64,000 bases of DNA from Cryptomeria japonica (Eukaryota; Streptophyta; Pinopsida; Cupressales; Cupressaceae), in contig NC_081413.1 of NCBI RefSeq assembly GCF_030272615.1, forward strand, positions 184,995,451-185,059,450. The letters are read 5' to 3'. Shown here piece by piece: positions 33,061-45,718 of this stretch. The translations under genes were made by a program, and so were the position numbers. The notes beneath the pieces are model-generated. The model saw only the letters and a list, made by a program, of their open reading frames with translations, ran no database searches and was not told the DNA's origin. The first letter of the stretch is position 1; the number at the start of each line of letters is the position of its first letter.

Positions 33061-35316
33061 ACGCATGAACTTCATCCTGGAGTTCATCAAAAAGGTGGGG
33101 GTACTGTGATCTCATACGTGTTGCATCCTCCCATGAGGCTATAACCTCATCATAACAATCCCACTAGACCCTAACTTGGTCCAGCTCTCGACCTCAAAGG
33201 CCCAGCGTTCGGCGTGCCAAAATGCGAATGGGCTCCAAAGCTAGCTGCCTGTCTGACTCCACCTGCAAGGTATCCCAATCTAGAATATGAGACTCATCAT
33301 AGATATACTTCCTCAAAACTGAAACTTGAAACACATCATGGATGCATGACAGGCTAGGTGGCAATGCTAAATGGTAGGCAACTGGTCCTATCCTCTCAAG
33401 GATCTCAAATGGTCCTACAAATCGAGGTGCGAGCTTAGAACCCTTTCCATAATGGATTGGACTCTTATGCGGTCGCACTCTCAAGAAGACTCTATCTCCA
33501 ACCAAGTAGCTACAATCTATCCTCTTCACATCTACATATTTCTTCTGTCTATCATGTGCCTCTCTAAGATGCTACCTAATCAAATCCACCTGTTGCTCCA
33601 TATCCTGAACTATCTCAGGACCAATAGCAACTTTGTCCTCTATGTGGTCCCAACTCAACGGTGTCCTACAAGGTCTACCATATAATGCCTGATAGGGTGG
33701 CATCCCTAAAGATGTGTGATGCCCATTGTTATAGGCAAACTCCACTAAGGGAAAGTACTCTTCCCATCTGGTCTGGTGATCCATGACGTACATGCAAAGC
33801 ACATCCTCTAACACCTGATTAACCCTCTCTGTCTGGCCATCTGTTTCTGGATGATAGGCTATACTAAAATTGAGCTTGGTGCCCATAGCTTCCTATAATG
33901 CCTTCCAAAAGGAAGAAATGAAGAGGGAATCCCTATCGGAAATAATCTTGCAGGGAATGCCATGAAGTCTAATAATGTCTCGCAAGAACACCTGTGCTAC
34001 TACTGGTGCTATGAAGGTGGTATGAATGGTGAAAAGTGGGCCGCTTTGGTCAACTTTTCAACCATCACCAAGATGGCATCATGGCGACGAGATGACATAG
34101 GGAGACCAATGATGAAATCCATGGATATAGTATCCCACTTCCACTCTGGTATGGCATGAGATTGGAGCAACCCACCTGGATGGCGGTGCTCCGCCTTGAC
34201 TCTCTGACACTTGAGGCATCGGGCTACCAACTCAGTAATAAGCTGACGCATTCCTGGCCAATGGTATAATTCCCTCAAGTCTGCATGCATCTTCTTAACC
34301 CTGGGATGTGCTGCATAAGGAGCTCTATGAGCCTCTGTGATAATGAACTCCTGCAATTCCCTGGAAGAAGGTACATAGATGCACCCTCTATGGCGTAATA
34401 ATCCATTAGACTCTAAGGAATAATCCACATATTTTCCTTCTAAAGTTTCCTGAGTTTTTATAGCCTAGCAAACCTCTAAATACCATCCATCCTCTAGCAA
34501 CTACTGCATTATCCGATCTCTCAAATCCGTGCCCATAGATATGGTGTATACCTCATGACGTCTCCTACTCAAAGCATCTACAACTACGTTTTCTTTCCCT
34601 TTGATGTAGTGAATGTCAAAATCATACTCGCACAAGAATTCCATCCATCTCCTCTGACGTGCATTAAGATTTGGCTGAGTGAATATGTACTGAAGACTCT
34701 GATGGTCTGAGTGTAGCTCAAAATGATGACCCAAAAGGAAATGTCTCCACCTCACAAGTGCATGTAATACTACTGCCAGCTCAAGGTCATGAGTAGGGTA
34801 ATTAAGCTCGTGAGTCTTGAGTTTCCTAGACTCAAAAGCTATAGCTCTACCACCCTGCATAAGGACTGCTCCTAAACCCTCTAGGGAAGCATCTGTGCAA
34901 ACCATGAAGTCAACTGAGGGATCTGGTACTATGAGGATAGGTGCACTAGTAAGTGCCTTTTTAAGTTCCTGAAAGGCCTTCTCGCACTTCTCTGTCCACT
35001 CAAATTTCTTCCCTTTACGCTAAAGAGAAGTAATAGGATGAGCGACTCTAGAGAATCCCTCAACAAAATGTCGATAATAACCTGCTAAGCCCATGAAGCT
35101 CCTGACCTCTGTTACACTAGTTGGCACTGGCCAATCCATAATGGCTCTAATCTTTGATGGGTCTACTAAGATCCCATCACTAGATATAACATGACTAAGG
35201 TATTTGACCTCGATTCTAAAGAAAGCACACTTCGACAAACTGCCATACAACTGATTATCCCTCAAACACTGCAAAACCTGTCTCAGGTGCTCGTCATACT
35301 CCTCCTCATTCCATGA
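33059..35316 (-). pseudogene. E second internal copy, truncated: C-terminal RT, RNase H, integrase
   Basis: A second copy of the 3' half of pol, about 2.27 kb, matching 35447-37714. Minus-strand order: RT remnant (CFFRIEVKYLSH-type segment; the catalytic palm is absent); RNase H at 34905-34501 (MVCTDASLEGLGAVLMQGG and ALSRRRHEV); integrase zinc region and core at 34428-33890 and 33886-33572 (YHPETDGQTERVN keeps the Glu); C-terminal tail at 33529-33194 ([19 protein letters not shown]). In-frame stops occur between these blocks. The integrase tail lacks the one-base deletion found in the inner copy at about 35883. It ends at 35316 inside RT, directly joined to LTR sequence. Confidence 0.85.
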
Positions 35317-35446
35317 TACATCAATGTGATCCAAGTCATGGAATCGTATAGGTTCTAAATCCATAATGCATAAAATAAGGCATCCATAATAGTCTAAATA
35401 TGAAAATAAAAAAAAATGTCAGGATGAGTCGGGGTAGGGCCTCACA
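35317..35446 (-). repeat. E internal LTR remnant (130 bp)
   Basis: TACATCAATGTGATCC to GGGCCTCACA equals the last 130 bp of the E LTR. By eye it differs from the 3' LTR end (32919-33048) at two positions, both CG versus CA, and differs more from the 5' LTR end. The join to RT at 35316/35317 has only about one base of shared sequence. Confidence 0.87.
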
Positions 35447-35458
35447 TCCTCCCCCTCT
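35447..35458 (-). promoter_or_regulatory. Polypurine tract of E (inner copy)
   Basis: Same TCCTCCCCCTCT as at 33049, next to the LTR remnant. Confidence 0.8.
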
Positions 35459-36840
35459 AGGCATGAACTTCCTCCTGGAGTTCATCAAAAAGGTTGGGGT
35501 ACTGTGATCTCATACGTGTTGCATCCTCCCATGAGGATGTAACCTCATCATAACAATCCCACTGGACCCTAACCTGGTCCAGCTCTCGACCTTGAAGGCC
35601 CAGCGTCCGGTGTGCCAAAATACGAATGGGCTCCAAAGCTAGCTGCCTGTCTGACTCCACCTGCAAGGCATCCCAATCTAAAATATGAGACTCATCATAG
35701 ATATACTTCCTCAAAACTGAAACATGAAACACATCATGGATGCATGATAGGCTAGGTGGCAATGCTAAATGGTAGGCAACTGGTCCTATCCTCTCAAGGA
35801 TCTCAAATGGTCCTACAAATCGAGGTGCGAGCTTAGAACCCTTTCCATAATCGACTGGACTCTTATGCGGTCGCACTCTCAAGAGACTCTATCTCCAACC
35901 AAGTAGCTACGATCTATCCTCTTCACATCTGCATATTTCTTCTGTCTATCATGTGCCTCTCTAAGATGCTACCTAATCAAATCCACCTACTGCTCCATAT
36001 CCCGAACTATCTTAGGACCAATAGCAACTTTGTCCTCTATGTGGTCCCAACTCAACGGTGTCCTACAAGGTCTGCCATATAATGCCTGATAGGGTGGCAT
36101 CCCTAAAGCGGTGTGATGCCCATTGTTATAGGCAAACTCCACTAAGGGAAGGTACTCTTCCCATCTGGTATGGTGATCCATGACGTACATGCAAAGCATA
36201 TCCTCTAGCACCTAATTAACCCTCTCTGTCTGGCCATCCATTTCTGGATGATAGGCTATACTGAAATTGAGCTTGGTGCCCATAGCTGCTTATAATGCCT
36301 TCCAAAAGGAAGAAGTGAAGAGGGAATCCCTATCGGAAATAATCTTGCAGGGAACGCCATGAAGTCTGATAATGTCTCGCAAGAACACCTGTGCTACTAC
36401 TGGTGCTATGAAGGTGGTATGAATGGTGAAAAGTGGGCCACTTTGGTCAACTTGTCAACCATCACCAAGATGGCATCATGGCGATGAGATGACATACGGA
36501 GACCAATGATGAAATCCATGGATATAGTATCCCACTTCCACTCTGGTATGGCATGAGATTGGAGCAACCCACCTGGATGGCGGTGCTCCGCCTTGACTCT
36601 CTGACACTTGAGGCATCGGGCTACCAACTCAGTAATAAGCTGACGCATTCCTGGCCAATGGTATAATTCCCTCAAGTCTGCATGCATCTTCTTAACCTCG
36701 GGATGTGCTGCATAAGGAGCTCTATGAGCCTCTGTGATAATGAACTCCCGCAATTCCCCGAAAGAAGGTACATAGATGCACCCTCTATGGCGTAATAATC
36801 CATTAAACTCTAAGGAATAATCCACATATTTTCCTTCTAA
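35457..36840 (-). pseudogene. E integrase with chromodomain-like C-terminus, broken
   Basis: The zinc-binding part lies at about 36760-36620 (EAHRAPYAAHPEVKKMHADL, then CLKCQRVK). The core includes WKWDTISMDFIIGL near 36510 and DGQTERVN-type sequence near 36225 (partly altered). The C-terminal module at 35882-35457 has [33 protein letters not shown] and then [19 protein letters not shown], which looks like the divergent chromodomain of plant chromoviruses. That domain is thought to steer insertion to particular chromatin. A one-base deletion near 35883 separates core and tail; the outer copy has the extra base. Confidence 0.8.
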
Positions 36841-36897
36841 AGTTTCCTGAGTTTGTATAGCCTAGCAAACCTCTAAATACCATCCATCCTCTAGCAA

Positions 36898-38409
36898 CTA
36901 CTGCATTATCCAATCTCTCAAATCCGTGCCCATAGATATGGTGTATACCTCATGACGTCTCCTACTCAAAGCATCTACAACTACGTTTTCTTTCCCTTTG
37001 ATGTAGTGAATGTCAAAATCATACTCGCACAAGAATTCCATCCATCTCCTCTGACGTGCATTAAGATTCAGCTGAGTGAATATGTACTGAAGACTTTGAT
37101 GGTCTGAGTGCAGCTCAAAATGATGACCCAAAAGGAAATGTCTCCACCTCACAAGTGCATGTACTACTACTACCAGCTCAAGGTCATGAGTAGGGTAATT
37201 AAGCTCGTGAGTCTTGAGTTTCCTAGACTCAAAAGCTATAGCTCTGCCACCCTGCATAAGGACTGCTCCTAAACCCTCTAGGGAAGCATCTGTGCAAACC
37301 ATGAAGTCAGCTGAGGGATCTGGCACTACGAGGATAGGTGCGCTAGTAAGTGCCTTTTTAAGTTCCTGAAAGGCCTTCTCGCACTTCTCCGTCCACTCAA
37401 ATTTCTTCCCTTTACGCTAAAGAGAAGTAATAGGATGAGCGACTCTAGAGAATCCCTCAACAAAATGTCGATAATAACCTGCTAAGCCCATGAATCTCCT
37501 GACCTTTGTTACACTAGTTGGCACTGGCCAATCCATAATGGCTCTGATCTTTGATGGGTCTACTAAGATCCCATCACTGGATATAACATGACTAAGGTAT
37601 TTGACCTTGATTCTAAAGAAAGCACACTTCGACAAACTGCCATACAACTGATTATCCCTCAAACATTGCAAAACCTATCTCAGGTGCTCCTCATGCTCCT
37701 CCTCATTCCATGAATATATCAATATGTCATCGAGAAACACAATCACAAAATGGTCAAAGAATGTGCGGAATACTCCATTCATGAGACTCATGAAAAAAGC
37801 TAGGGCATTTGTAAGACTGAATGGAACCACAGTGAACTCATAGTGGCCATATCTAATGCGAAATGCGGTCTTGTGGATATCGCTATCCACTATCCTCAAC
37901 TGATGGTACCCTGACTTTAGATCAATCTTGGAAAATACTTTGGCACCCTGAAGTTGGTCAAATAAATCGTCAATCCTGGGCAAAGGATATCGGTTCTTGA
38001 TGGTTACTTTGTTCAACTAATGATAATCCATGCATAATCGGAGAGATCCATCCTTCTTCTTCATGAAGATGACTGGTGCACCCCAAGGGGATACACTAGG
38101 ATGAATGTGGCCTTTCTCTAGGAGTTCCTCAAGCTACATCTTGAGCTCATTAAGCTCATTTGTGGTCATCCTATATGGTGCTCTAGAAATCGGTTCGGCT
38201 CCTAGAACAAGGTCTATATGAAAATCAATCTCTCTACAGGGCAGCATACTGGGTAACTCTGAAGGAAATGTGTCTGAAAATCCCTTAAGGATAGGATGGT
38301 CGTCAATAGATGGTTCCTTTTCTTCTTCTTCTTCTCTATCACTAATGGTGATGGCAAATAACTGGCATCCCTTTTGCATGCTCCGCTTAAGCTGCATGGC
38401 GGAGATCAT
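36898..38409 (-). pseudogene. E reverse transcriptase and RNase H, broken
   Basis: RT: the segment before the palm is at 38409-38134 (FSDTFPSELPSMLPCREIDFHI); fingers and palm at 38016-37675 include [20 protein letters not shown] and [11 protein letters not shown] (about 37740), so the FLDD form of the YVDD box is present. The connection is at 37671-37417 (MGLAGYYRHFVEGFSRVAHP). RNase H at 37326-36898 begins PSADFMVCTDASLEGLGAVL and ends DALSRRRHE. Stops separate these blocks (near 38120, 38018, 37672 and 37415). Confidence 0.85.
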
Positions 38410-38782
38410 ACGAAAAAGACACGGGTCTCCGAATTCTAGTGATTACTATGGAAGAACCATGATCATCCTCACACTCGATCCTTTTCAGGTGACAATCCAT
38501 CTTGGCTCTGTGGGCATAAAGCCAATCCATGCCAAGTACGATGCCATATGATCTGAGTGGTGTAACTCTAAGGTCTACTAAGGTGGTGGTATTACCAATT
38601 TGAAGCTGACATCCCCTAACCTCTGATTCCACTGACACTCTAGCCCCTGAAGCTAACTCCACTTCCCAACTGACCTCTTGTCTAATTTTCACTAGCCCGC
38701 AATGCTCCACAACCAATGGAGATATAAAAGAGTCAGTAGCTCCTAAATCAAATAATATAGATACACTGCTACCTCGTATCAT
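38387..38782 (-). pseudogene. E aspartic protease, broken
   Basis: SVSILFDLGATDSFISPLVV near the start is the retropepsin site; plant gypsy elements normally have DSGA, so Ser has become Leu here. GIVLGMDWLYAHRAKMDC follows at the expected spacing (the usual ILGMDWL motif). The catalytic Asp itself is kept. Confidence 0.78.
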
Positions 38783-40222
38783 ACCTGCAACCTCAATAAC
38801 CGTGGCCTAATGCTCTGCCTGGCGGTTGTCAACCACTGCGAAGACCCTATGGGACTTGTCCATATCCCCAACTGTCGGCTTTGATGCTGCCATCCTCTAA
38901 CTGCCTACCATCTGACCCTGAGGACACTCTCTCGCCATGTGTCCCATGGCTCCACATGTGAAGTAAGCACCACGTGCCTGAAACTGCACTCCCTATGGTC
39001 TGGAGAAAGACTATCCCCCTATCTTGCTAGAACCACTATACCCACCCCTGGAGGACTACTGAGTCCTCGCTGGAGGTGTGTAAGGAGCCTGAGATCTCTG
39101 ATCTCACCTTTGACCCTATGACTGCCATTGCTTGTGCTTCGCGCCCTGTTGGCTCTACAGAGGCCTTTGCCTCTGGTTTTGCTGTGACTATTGCGGAGGA
39201 GGGGGTTTGGAGAACCCCGATGTGTGTCTGTTGTTACCCTTCCAATGGGGTTTCTGGAACCCCTAAGTCTGGGGTGTAGGGTTATGGTTCTGGAATCGAT
39301 CCCTCAAGTCCTGGGGTCTGACCTAACTCTCCTCTGCTATCAAAGCCTTCTCCATGGCAACTCGAAGGCTCCCTGGAGCAGCCATCCTCACTGGTCCTGC
39401 TATGCTGGAATTCAACCCTCTGATAAAATGGTTGAGGAGAAGCTTCTCATCTTTCAGGTAGTCTACGTATGGTAAGAGTTCAAAGAACTTGTTCTTGTAC
39501 TGGATCACTAAAAGACCCTTCTGCTAGAGGTCATGGAACTCATCCACCCTACGCTATTTGTAATGCTCTGATAAGTACCTCTCCCTGAATCTCTTTGTGA
39601 AAATCTCCCAACTGAGAGTATCTATCACTAAGCCACACTTATATTCTTCCTGTCTCCACCATGTGGAGGCTATTCCTTACAATAGGTGGATCATTGCACA
39701 TGCTTTTAGATTGCTCTCATAAGAGCGCAATGCAAAGCACCTATCTAGGCTCAAAAGCCATGCCTCTACTTCTACCCCATTGGTAGATCCCCCAAAAGAT
39801 GGTGGCTAAAGCCGCATAACCTCTCTGATTAGATCCCCTAGATCCCGACGTGCCCTCTCATAATACATTGGTGCTATGACTAGAGGTGGTGCTGGTAGGT
39901 GAACGGACTCAGACTCATGCCCAGCCTGACTCTCTACGGGATTAGGAGGTGGACTCCTACTCCATTCCCATTCTATTGTTCTACAGCTCCCTGAGTCCTG
40001 GTTCTCAACATTATGATCTACTGCCAGAAGTCTATCCTAAACTATACCAATCAGGTTCTGTAGAGCTACCAAGATGTCATGGTTCGAGTCAACTGGTCGT
40101 TCGGGAGGAGCTTTTGGGTTCACTTCTGGAACCGATTCCTCCCTATTGACCTCTTTGTGTGCCATGCATTCATGCCTAGGGCCTCTACCACGTTTGCGAG
40201 CTTGTTGCGTAGTTGGAGGCAT
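38783..40222 (-). pseudogene. E gag, broken
   Basis: The minus-strand start is MPPTTQQARKRGRGPRHE at 40222. Gag core motifs follow: WLLSLDRCF near 39765, then YLSEHYK near 39570 and FFELLPYVDYL near 39490. A zinc knuckle near 38960 reads YFTCGAMGHMARECP, with Tyr for the first Cys. There are several TAG/TAA stops, many where Gln or Trp is expected (for example near 40040, 39805, 39680 and 39555). Confidence 0.78.
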
Positions 40223-40364
40223 CCTTTTAAGAAAATAAAATGAAATGAAATAAATAAATATTTTTTGGAGAAATATTTTAACTAATTAAAAAATAAATAT
40301 AATTTAATTAATTAAATAATTATAGCAAAACGTAATGGAGTAAGGTTCCTAGTGTTGGTAACCT

Positions 40365-40377
40365 GGTTCTGATACCA
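40365..40377 (-). promoter_or_regulatory. Primer-binding site of E
   Basis: The minus strand reads TGGTATCAGAACC three bases after the LTR end; similar to the initiator Met tRNA complement with a G-to-A change. Confidence 0.8.
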
Positions 40378-40380
40378 AAA

Positions 40381-41042
40381 TGTCATGCCCAAACTTTTGG
40401 GCACAAACGGAATAATTTTTTTTTTTTTTAAATACTTAACCTAGTACAACTAACCTAATTAAAATAATGCAAAACTAGTTTAGTCTTAGCTATGTTTTCA
40501 GTGATTCGAATAACTACACCAATTTGACAAAAAACCATCTAAGTTAAAAGCGGGATTATAATTCTCCAACAGAATTAATATTATCTTCCATTAATAAATA
40601 ATTAAACTCACTTAGCAAATAATCTCAACATTAATTGTGAGGGGATATTAATAATCTCATATAGTTCTTTAATTACCTAGGGTCTAAATAAATTTGTCCT
40701 AGCTCTTAGATTTAAGTAAATCTATTAAACACAATTTCCATTAATTAAAATACCTCATAATTTAAAGTTTAAAAAGGGGGCCAACTTGACATACATAGGT
40801 CATTTTAATTCCCTAAGATTTATCCTCCCAGGAGTTTAAATTTAAAACTTCTTATTAAAATGTTTCTTCCCTCCTATAATATTTGAAAGTGGTTATAAAT
40901 AATTTGCAATTAAACTATTTGGTTCCAAATAAATATAAAATTCTACATACATATATATACATATGTAGATACCATATATCTAAGACATATATAAATTTAT
41001 TTATATAAGAGGTATGGAGGGAATGTAAAAATGTACATCTAT

Positions 41043-41075
<33 letters not shown>

Positions 41076-41679
41076 ATCAAAGGATAAAGAGGTGGTCCTC
41101 TTTTCTTTTTTATTAAATTTACTTTTTAAAAGAAAATTCTAAAAATCCATATGATAACCCTAACTTCTTTTTAACTCATATCCCACACACATTTTCTTTT
41201 AAAACCCATGTGTGTTTGTCATAACCCGAAATTAGGGTTAGGGCATGTGTGTGATAAAATTATTATTTTTTTCTTTTTGTGTGTGTTGTGTGTGTGTGGG
41301 TGCAGGTTGAAGATTGGGCGGCAGCCATGGGAGGCATCTCCAATATTTTCTTTTGGGCGGGGGGTACAGGGCTGAAGCCGTATATTTTTGTGTGAAGGCG
41401 GGAGAAGGGGGAATGGAGGAGGGGATTCCGCGGGCTCCCTGCAGGGACGACCGCAACCATGCCTACGAGTCGTGGCCCACAGACCGGCTGCGCCACCACT
41501 ACGGAGCACCACCCATGGGGGGAGCTAAGGCTTCCCATTTGTGGGTTGCGGCCCACAGAGGTGGTTGCAGCCGCCGCTGGGGGTCGCCGCCCACAGTGTG
41601 GGGGCACCTCCCTACCCTCGCCCGCATGGCACTTCCGCGGGGCCGAGGGGTATGCCCAGCCCTAATAAAATTTGTTTAT

Positions 41680-41720
<41 letters not shown>

Positions 41721-41806
41721 AAAAAAGGTTTAACATATATATATCTATTCTATTTTATTTTATGTATATAAGGTTTTTCCAGCATATAATGTTTAAATGT
41801 TTTAAT

Positions 41807-41837
<31 letters not shown>

Positions 41838-44639
41838 ATATATTTACATATATTTATACACAAATTTAGGTACATATAAAATTTCAATAACACTTAGTCA
41901 AATTATAAGTTTCCTTTCTGGTTAATTTATTTTTACATGCAAGAATTAGCATGATCATTTACAGCATGATAATAGTGGAATAATATTTTATTTTTTTTCT
42001 TTTCTAAAAGACATAAAAGAAAAGTATTTTATATTCTGTAACTAACATTTTAAATGCATATAAAATAGCAATTTAAATGTAATCTTTTCTGGTATAACAA
42101 TAAAACTATATCTAGATGCTAACCATTTTTTCTTAAAATAGGCTACTACTATAAGATTTAATTTTCTGCATTAAATGAAAGAACAAATAACATATTTAAT
42201 TTATTTGCAGCAGCATAAATAAAGCTAGAATCTAATATGAGACTATTTCCATTTTGCTTAAGGGATAAAATGAACTTTTATTTGCTGAATAAACATAAAT
42301 AAACATATAATATTTTCAATAGCAATAAGAATTTAATCCCCAAATATAGACATGTTTCTTTTTTTTGTAAAACTAACCAAATTGAAGAAATACATTCCTT
42401 TAAACATATTAAAATAAATATTATTACAAATGGGTTTGAAAACCCAACTAGAATTCCCCTTCCATAGGACTATGAATAAAATAAATACATACACTTCTTT
42501 GCTTTTGGAAAATAAATACAACAATAGCTCTCTTTTTTTTGCTACAAATAAATTCATTTTTCATTGAAACTTTTCTGCAACTCAAAAACAACAACAAATC
42601 TCTTCATCTTTTCTTCCCATCCCAAGCAACCTGCAATAAAATACAACTTGACCATGGAGAGCTCACTTCCCAGCCTAGGCTTACTAGAAGCCAACCCCGA
42701 GCTTGAAAAAACAAGCACTAGACGGGTCACAAACAAACAAACAAACACAACAAATATAGGGCAAACACTCAACATGCATTTTCCCATCCCAAGCTACACT
42801 CTCACCACAAATTGTGATGAACTTTTCACAGGTGGAAGTGGACTAAATACCATTGGGGAGACTGCAAGAATAATAAAACTCAAGCCACCTCATGTCAAAT
42901 CAAAATACAACAAATTCATCTCCACACCATTATGCCCCCCCCCCCCCCCCCAAAGGCATGAAAGTCATATTTCCTCCCCTTATGACCCCCAAATGCATAC
43001 ACAAGGCTATGCAGCAAGGGTCACAAAGGACACCCTTGAGATCACTCTCCATAAGGAGAGCCTCTCACCCAAGGCTGTCATACTTCTTCCACCCCAAGAC
43101 CATCCTACTCTCCCAAGAGTAGGAGGCCTTGGACACTCCCAAAACAAGAACACATAAACAAAGAACAAGGAAAGAAAAATTTACATTTTTCTCCTACAAA
43201 ACAATTTACATATTCACATCTCCTCTTACAAGCATTTCTTTCTTTCAAAATAACATAAACAACATAACTTAAAAGGAAGTAAAACCAACCTTAATCTGCC
43301 AATAGGTATGATAGACTTAGTTGGATATGAGCAGCCCAAATCCACACAAAAACTCTTCACCAACACTTCACCAAGAATTCTATTCTACAACTATTTTCAA
43401 AAATTGCATAATCTCCAACAATGGAGAGTGGGTGATTACTCAGTAAGTCCCTAATCCTTGCCTAAGAAGGCCTCTTTCACACTTCCCAACCCCTTGGGTA
43501 AGGTGAGAGTTCCCATTGGTTGCTTTTCCCAACCTCTTACATGTTGCTAAAACTGGAAAGGGAAAAGGTGAGAGAGGATGTGGAAGAAAGTTTGACATCA
43601 AAAGGGAAGGTTGTCTATCCTAGGAGGAACCTTCTAAGTTGAATTTTCGCTCACCTTGGGAAAACTACTTTTTGAGGTGACTAAACAGTCATGTGGAAGT
43701 AGTCACATGATTAAAAATACCCCTAACCCATAGGTATACCTTTTGGACCTTTGGAAAAGCCCTAAAACTGACCCTAGGAGTCCATTTGACCCCTTAGAAA
43801 CCCAACTGAAGTTAAACTACGGGTCAAACCTGAATTGACCACTCCCTAGACTCCCTACCCAAGACAAATTTGGGACCACACTCATGTGTTTGAATGGCTT
43901 TTGTAGAAACAAAACTCCCTTCAAGAGACAAGTCAAAATCAATGACACTAATCAGCACATGTGTCAAGTGACACAATAAAATACAATATAAAAATCACAC
44001 ATGAAATTTGTCTCTTGTAGGTTTACACAATTAAATAAAATCAAATTAACACACATGCATCATTTACTTTCACAAATAAAATACAATACAAATGAGGTGT
44101 TGTCTCTCCAAATAGACAACCCCTGGCTTACAAACGTACATTGGTCTAGGTTTGGTTCTCCATATTATTTCCATGGTCACATGGATAATTTTCCTGCGCG
44201 TCTCAATTAACACATTAGTAATTCCAAATAATCACAATTATATATATAATTAAACACATGGATTTCATTGCACATCAAACACTCATACATTTGACAATAA
44301 TAATTCAATATCTCATACATTCAAATTTGATTCCACATAAGCAATTATCATAATTCTCAAAATTGAACCATTCATATAATAAGCATCCTATTTCTATCAT
44401 CAGGATGAAGTCCTGCAAATCCAATAATGACATACATCATTTCAAAATAATTCTATTCTAGCAACATATAAAGTTTCATAATCATAATGCATAAAATGAA
44501 GCATCAATATCCGTCAATGTGATCCAAGTCATGGAATCATATAGGTTCTAAATGCATAATGCATAAAATAAGGCATCCATAATAATCTAAATATGAAAAT
44601 AACAAAAAATGTCAAGATGAGTTAGGGTAGGGCCTCACA
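40381..44639 (-). repeat. E 5' LTR (4259 bp)
   Basis: Plus-strand start TGTCATGCCC, end GGGCCTCACA. Matches 28757-33048 with scattered substitutions, microsatellite length changes and a longer C run (17 C near 42935 against 8 C near 31353). Contains the GC-rich island at about 41300-41670. Confidence 0.9.
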
Positions 44640-44644
44640 AAAAA

Positions 44645-45718
44645 CCACAGTGGGAGTTAGTACCCATAAGATCCACTATCTGCAGTATAGAGATCTGGCC
44701 GGTTAAGGTCTACAACACCCAGTCAAGGGAACACCCTGTTCGGAGTGTCTAAGCCTAGTTAAGAGATATACAATAAGGCCTATGAGAACCATCCCTGCTA
44801 GGAGCTACCCAAGTTACTGGAATTTGCAAACACAAGTTAATGTGTCACCTGGTTAGAGGATTTTAATGATCACACCTGTTAGGATCCGACTACATGCTAT
44901 TAGGAGTGACCTTGTGAGACGATTTTCTTGTTGCAACTATTAGGGAGACAACAAGTACAAGTGATCTCAGTATAACACCATCAATATCTGATAAAACCCG
45001 CTTTAGAACATTAAAACATCACATATACTTCATCTTAGAACTCCTATGATCATTACACAATCAGGAATACAAAATTCGCTAATGATTTCTTCTACATTCA
45101 AGCTCATACATATATATATATATCCAACTTCATACCTCATCACATATTTTAAAATCGTCATTAGGTTGGCTAGAACTTGTTACAATTTCTTAGGTTCAAT
45201 GTATCTATATAATCTTACAATGTATGCCTTAGTTATGTCGGCCACCGACATAACAAATCCAATTCTGTGTCATTTTACCAATCTGAGTGAATTTCATCAC
45301 TATCGGTTAAGTCTTCAGTAACTAATCTATTCAGTCAAACAAATCTCATTCACCTGATTGAATCTGTACATGTGGTCACGAACATATCTTCATTTGATAA
45401 TCTTCAATGCTACTGCAAAACTACATGATCTCATTCTTCATGATTTTTCACGTATCGGTTGTCAAAATGTAACATTGTTAGTCTTTTACTGGTTGAAGTT
45501 CTAATTACCAGTTTTGATAAAAATTGTCTCTGCTAACCGGTTAAGCCTTTCCAGTTGAACTGTAGGACTTAGTTGACTTAAAGAAACATAGTTGTCATCA
45601 ATGACAACATACAAAATAGTCATCATACATAAATCTAATTCTATACTCAACAAAAATATACTAGTTGCATCAAGCAAACACACATTACCGATTCAATTCA
45701 AATGATCAATTGCCAACA
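44645..45718 (-). repeat. X 5' LTR, main part
   Basis: Resumes right after the E target duplication (ACCACAGTGGGAG) and ends on plus with CAATTGCCAACA, i.e. the minus-strand start TGTTGGCAATTG. With 28567-28756 it gives an LTR of about 1.26 kb. Non-coding. Confidence 0.78.

Larger units (their letters stand above)
28757..44639 (-). mobile_element. Element E: Ty3/gypsy chromovirus-like element, long LTRs, tandem chimera
   Basis: Identical 5-bp flanks AAAAA (28752-28756 and 44640-44644) bracket the whole block, and the X LTR reads through when it is removed. Minus-strand order: 5' LTR 44639-40381; primer-binding site; gag, protease, RT, RNase H, integrase with chromodomain-like tail; polypurine tract; a 130-bp LTR end (35446-35317); a second, truncated internal part (35316-33049); then the 3' LTR (33048-28757). 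It is therefore an LTR-internal-partial LTR-partial internal-LTR structure of 15.9 kb. Long LTRs and the integrase tail fit the Tekay/Del chromoviruses. Confidence 0.88.
9500..45718 (-). mobile_element. Element X: old copia-like LTR element with two ORFs and no visible pol, split by nested insertions
   Basis: Read on the minus strand: 5' LTR from 45718 (TGTTGGCAATTG) to 28567 (TTCATCA) with element E inside it; primer-binding site at 28564-28553; first half of a gag ORF to 28187; element B; second half of gag from 12863; zinc finger near 12200; an intergenic stretch; then a second ORF from 11424 to at least 9500, where the Tat element begins. Continuity across B is supported by the partial target duplication (GCATT at 12859-12863, residual TT before CATGCTC at 28187) and by the complementary gag halves. 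No RT, RNase H or integrase motif is present in the X sequence in view. The 3' LTR is outside the window or lost. Confidence 0.7.

Noticed and set aside
44640-45718. Host intergenic DNA between E and D
   Set aside because: It joins 28567-28751 across the AAAAA duplication to give one X LTR.
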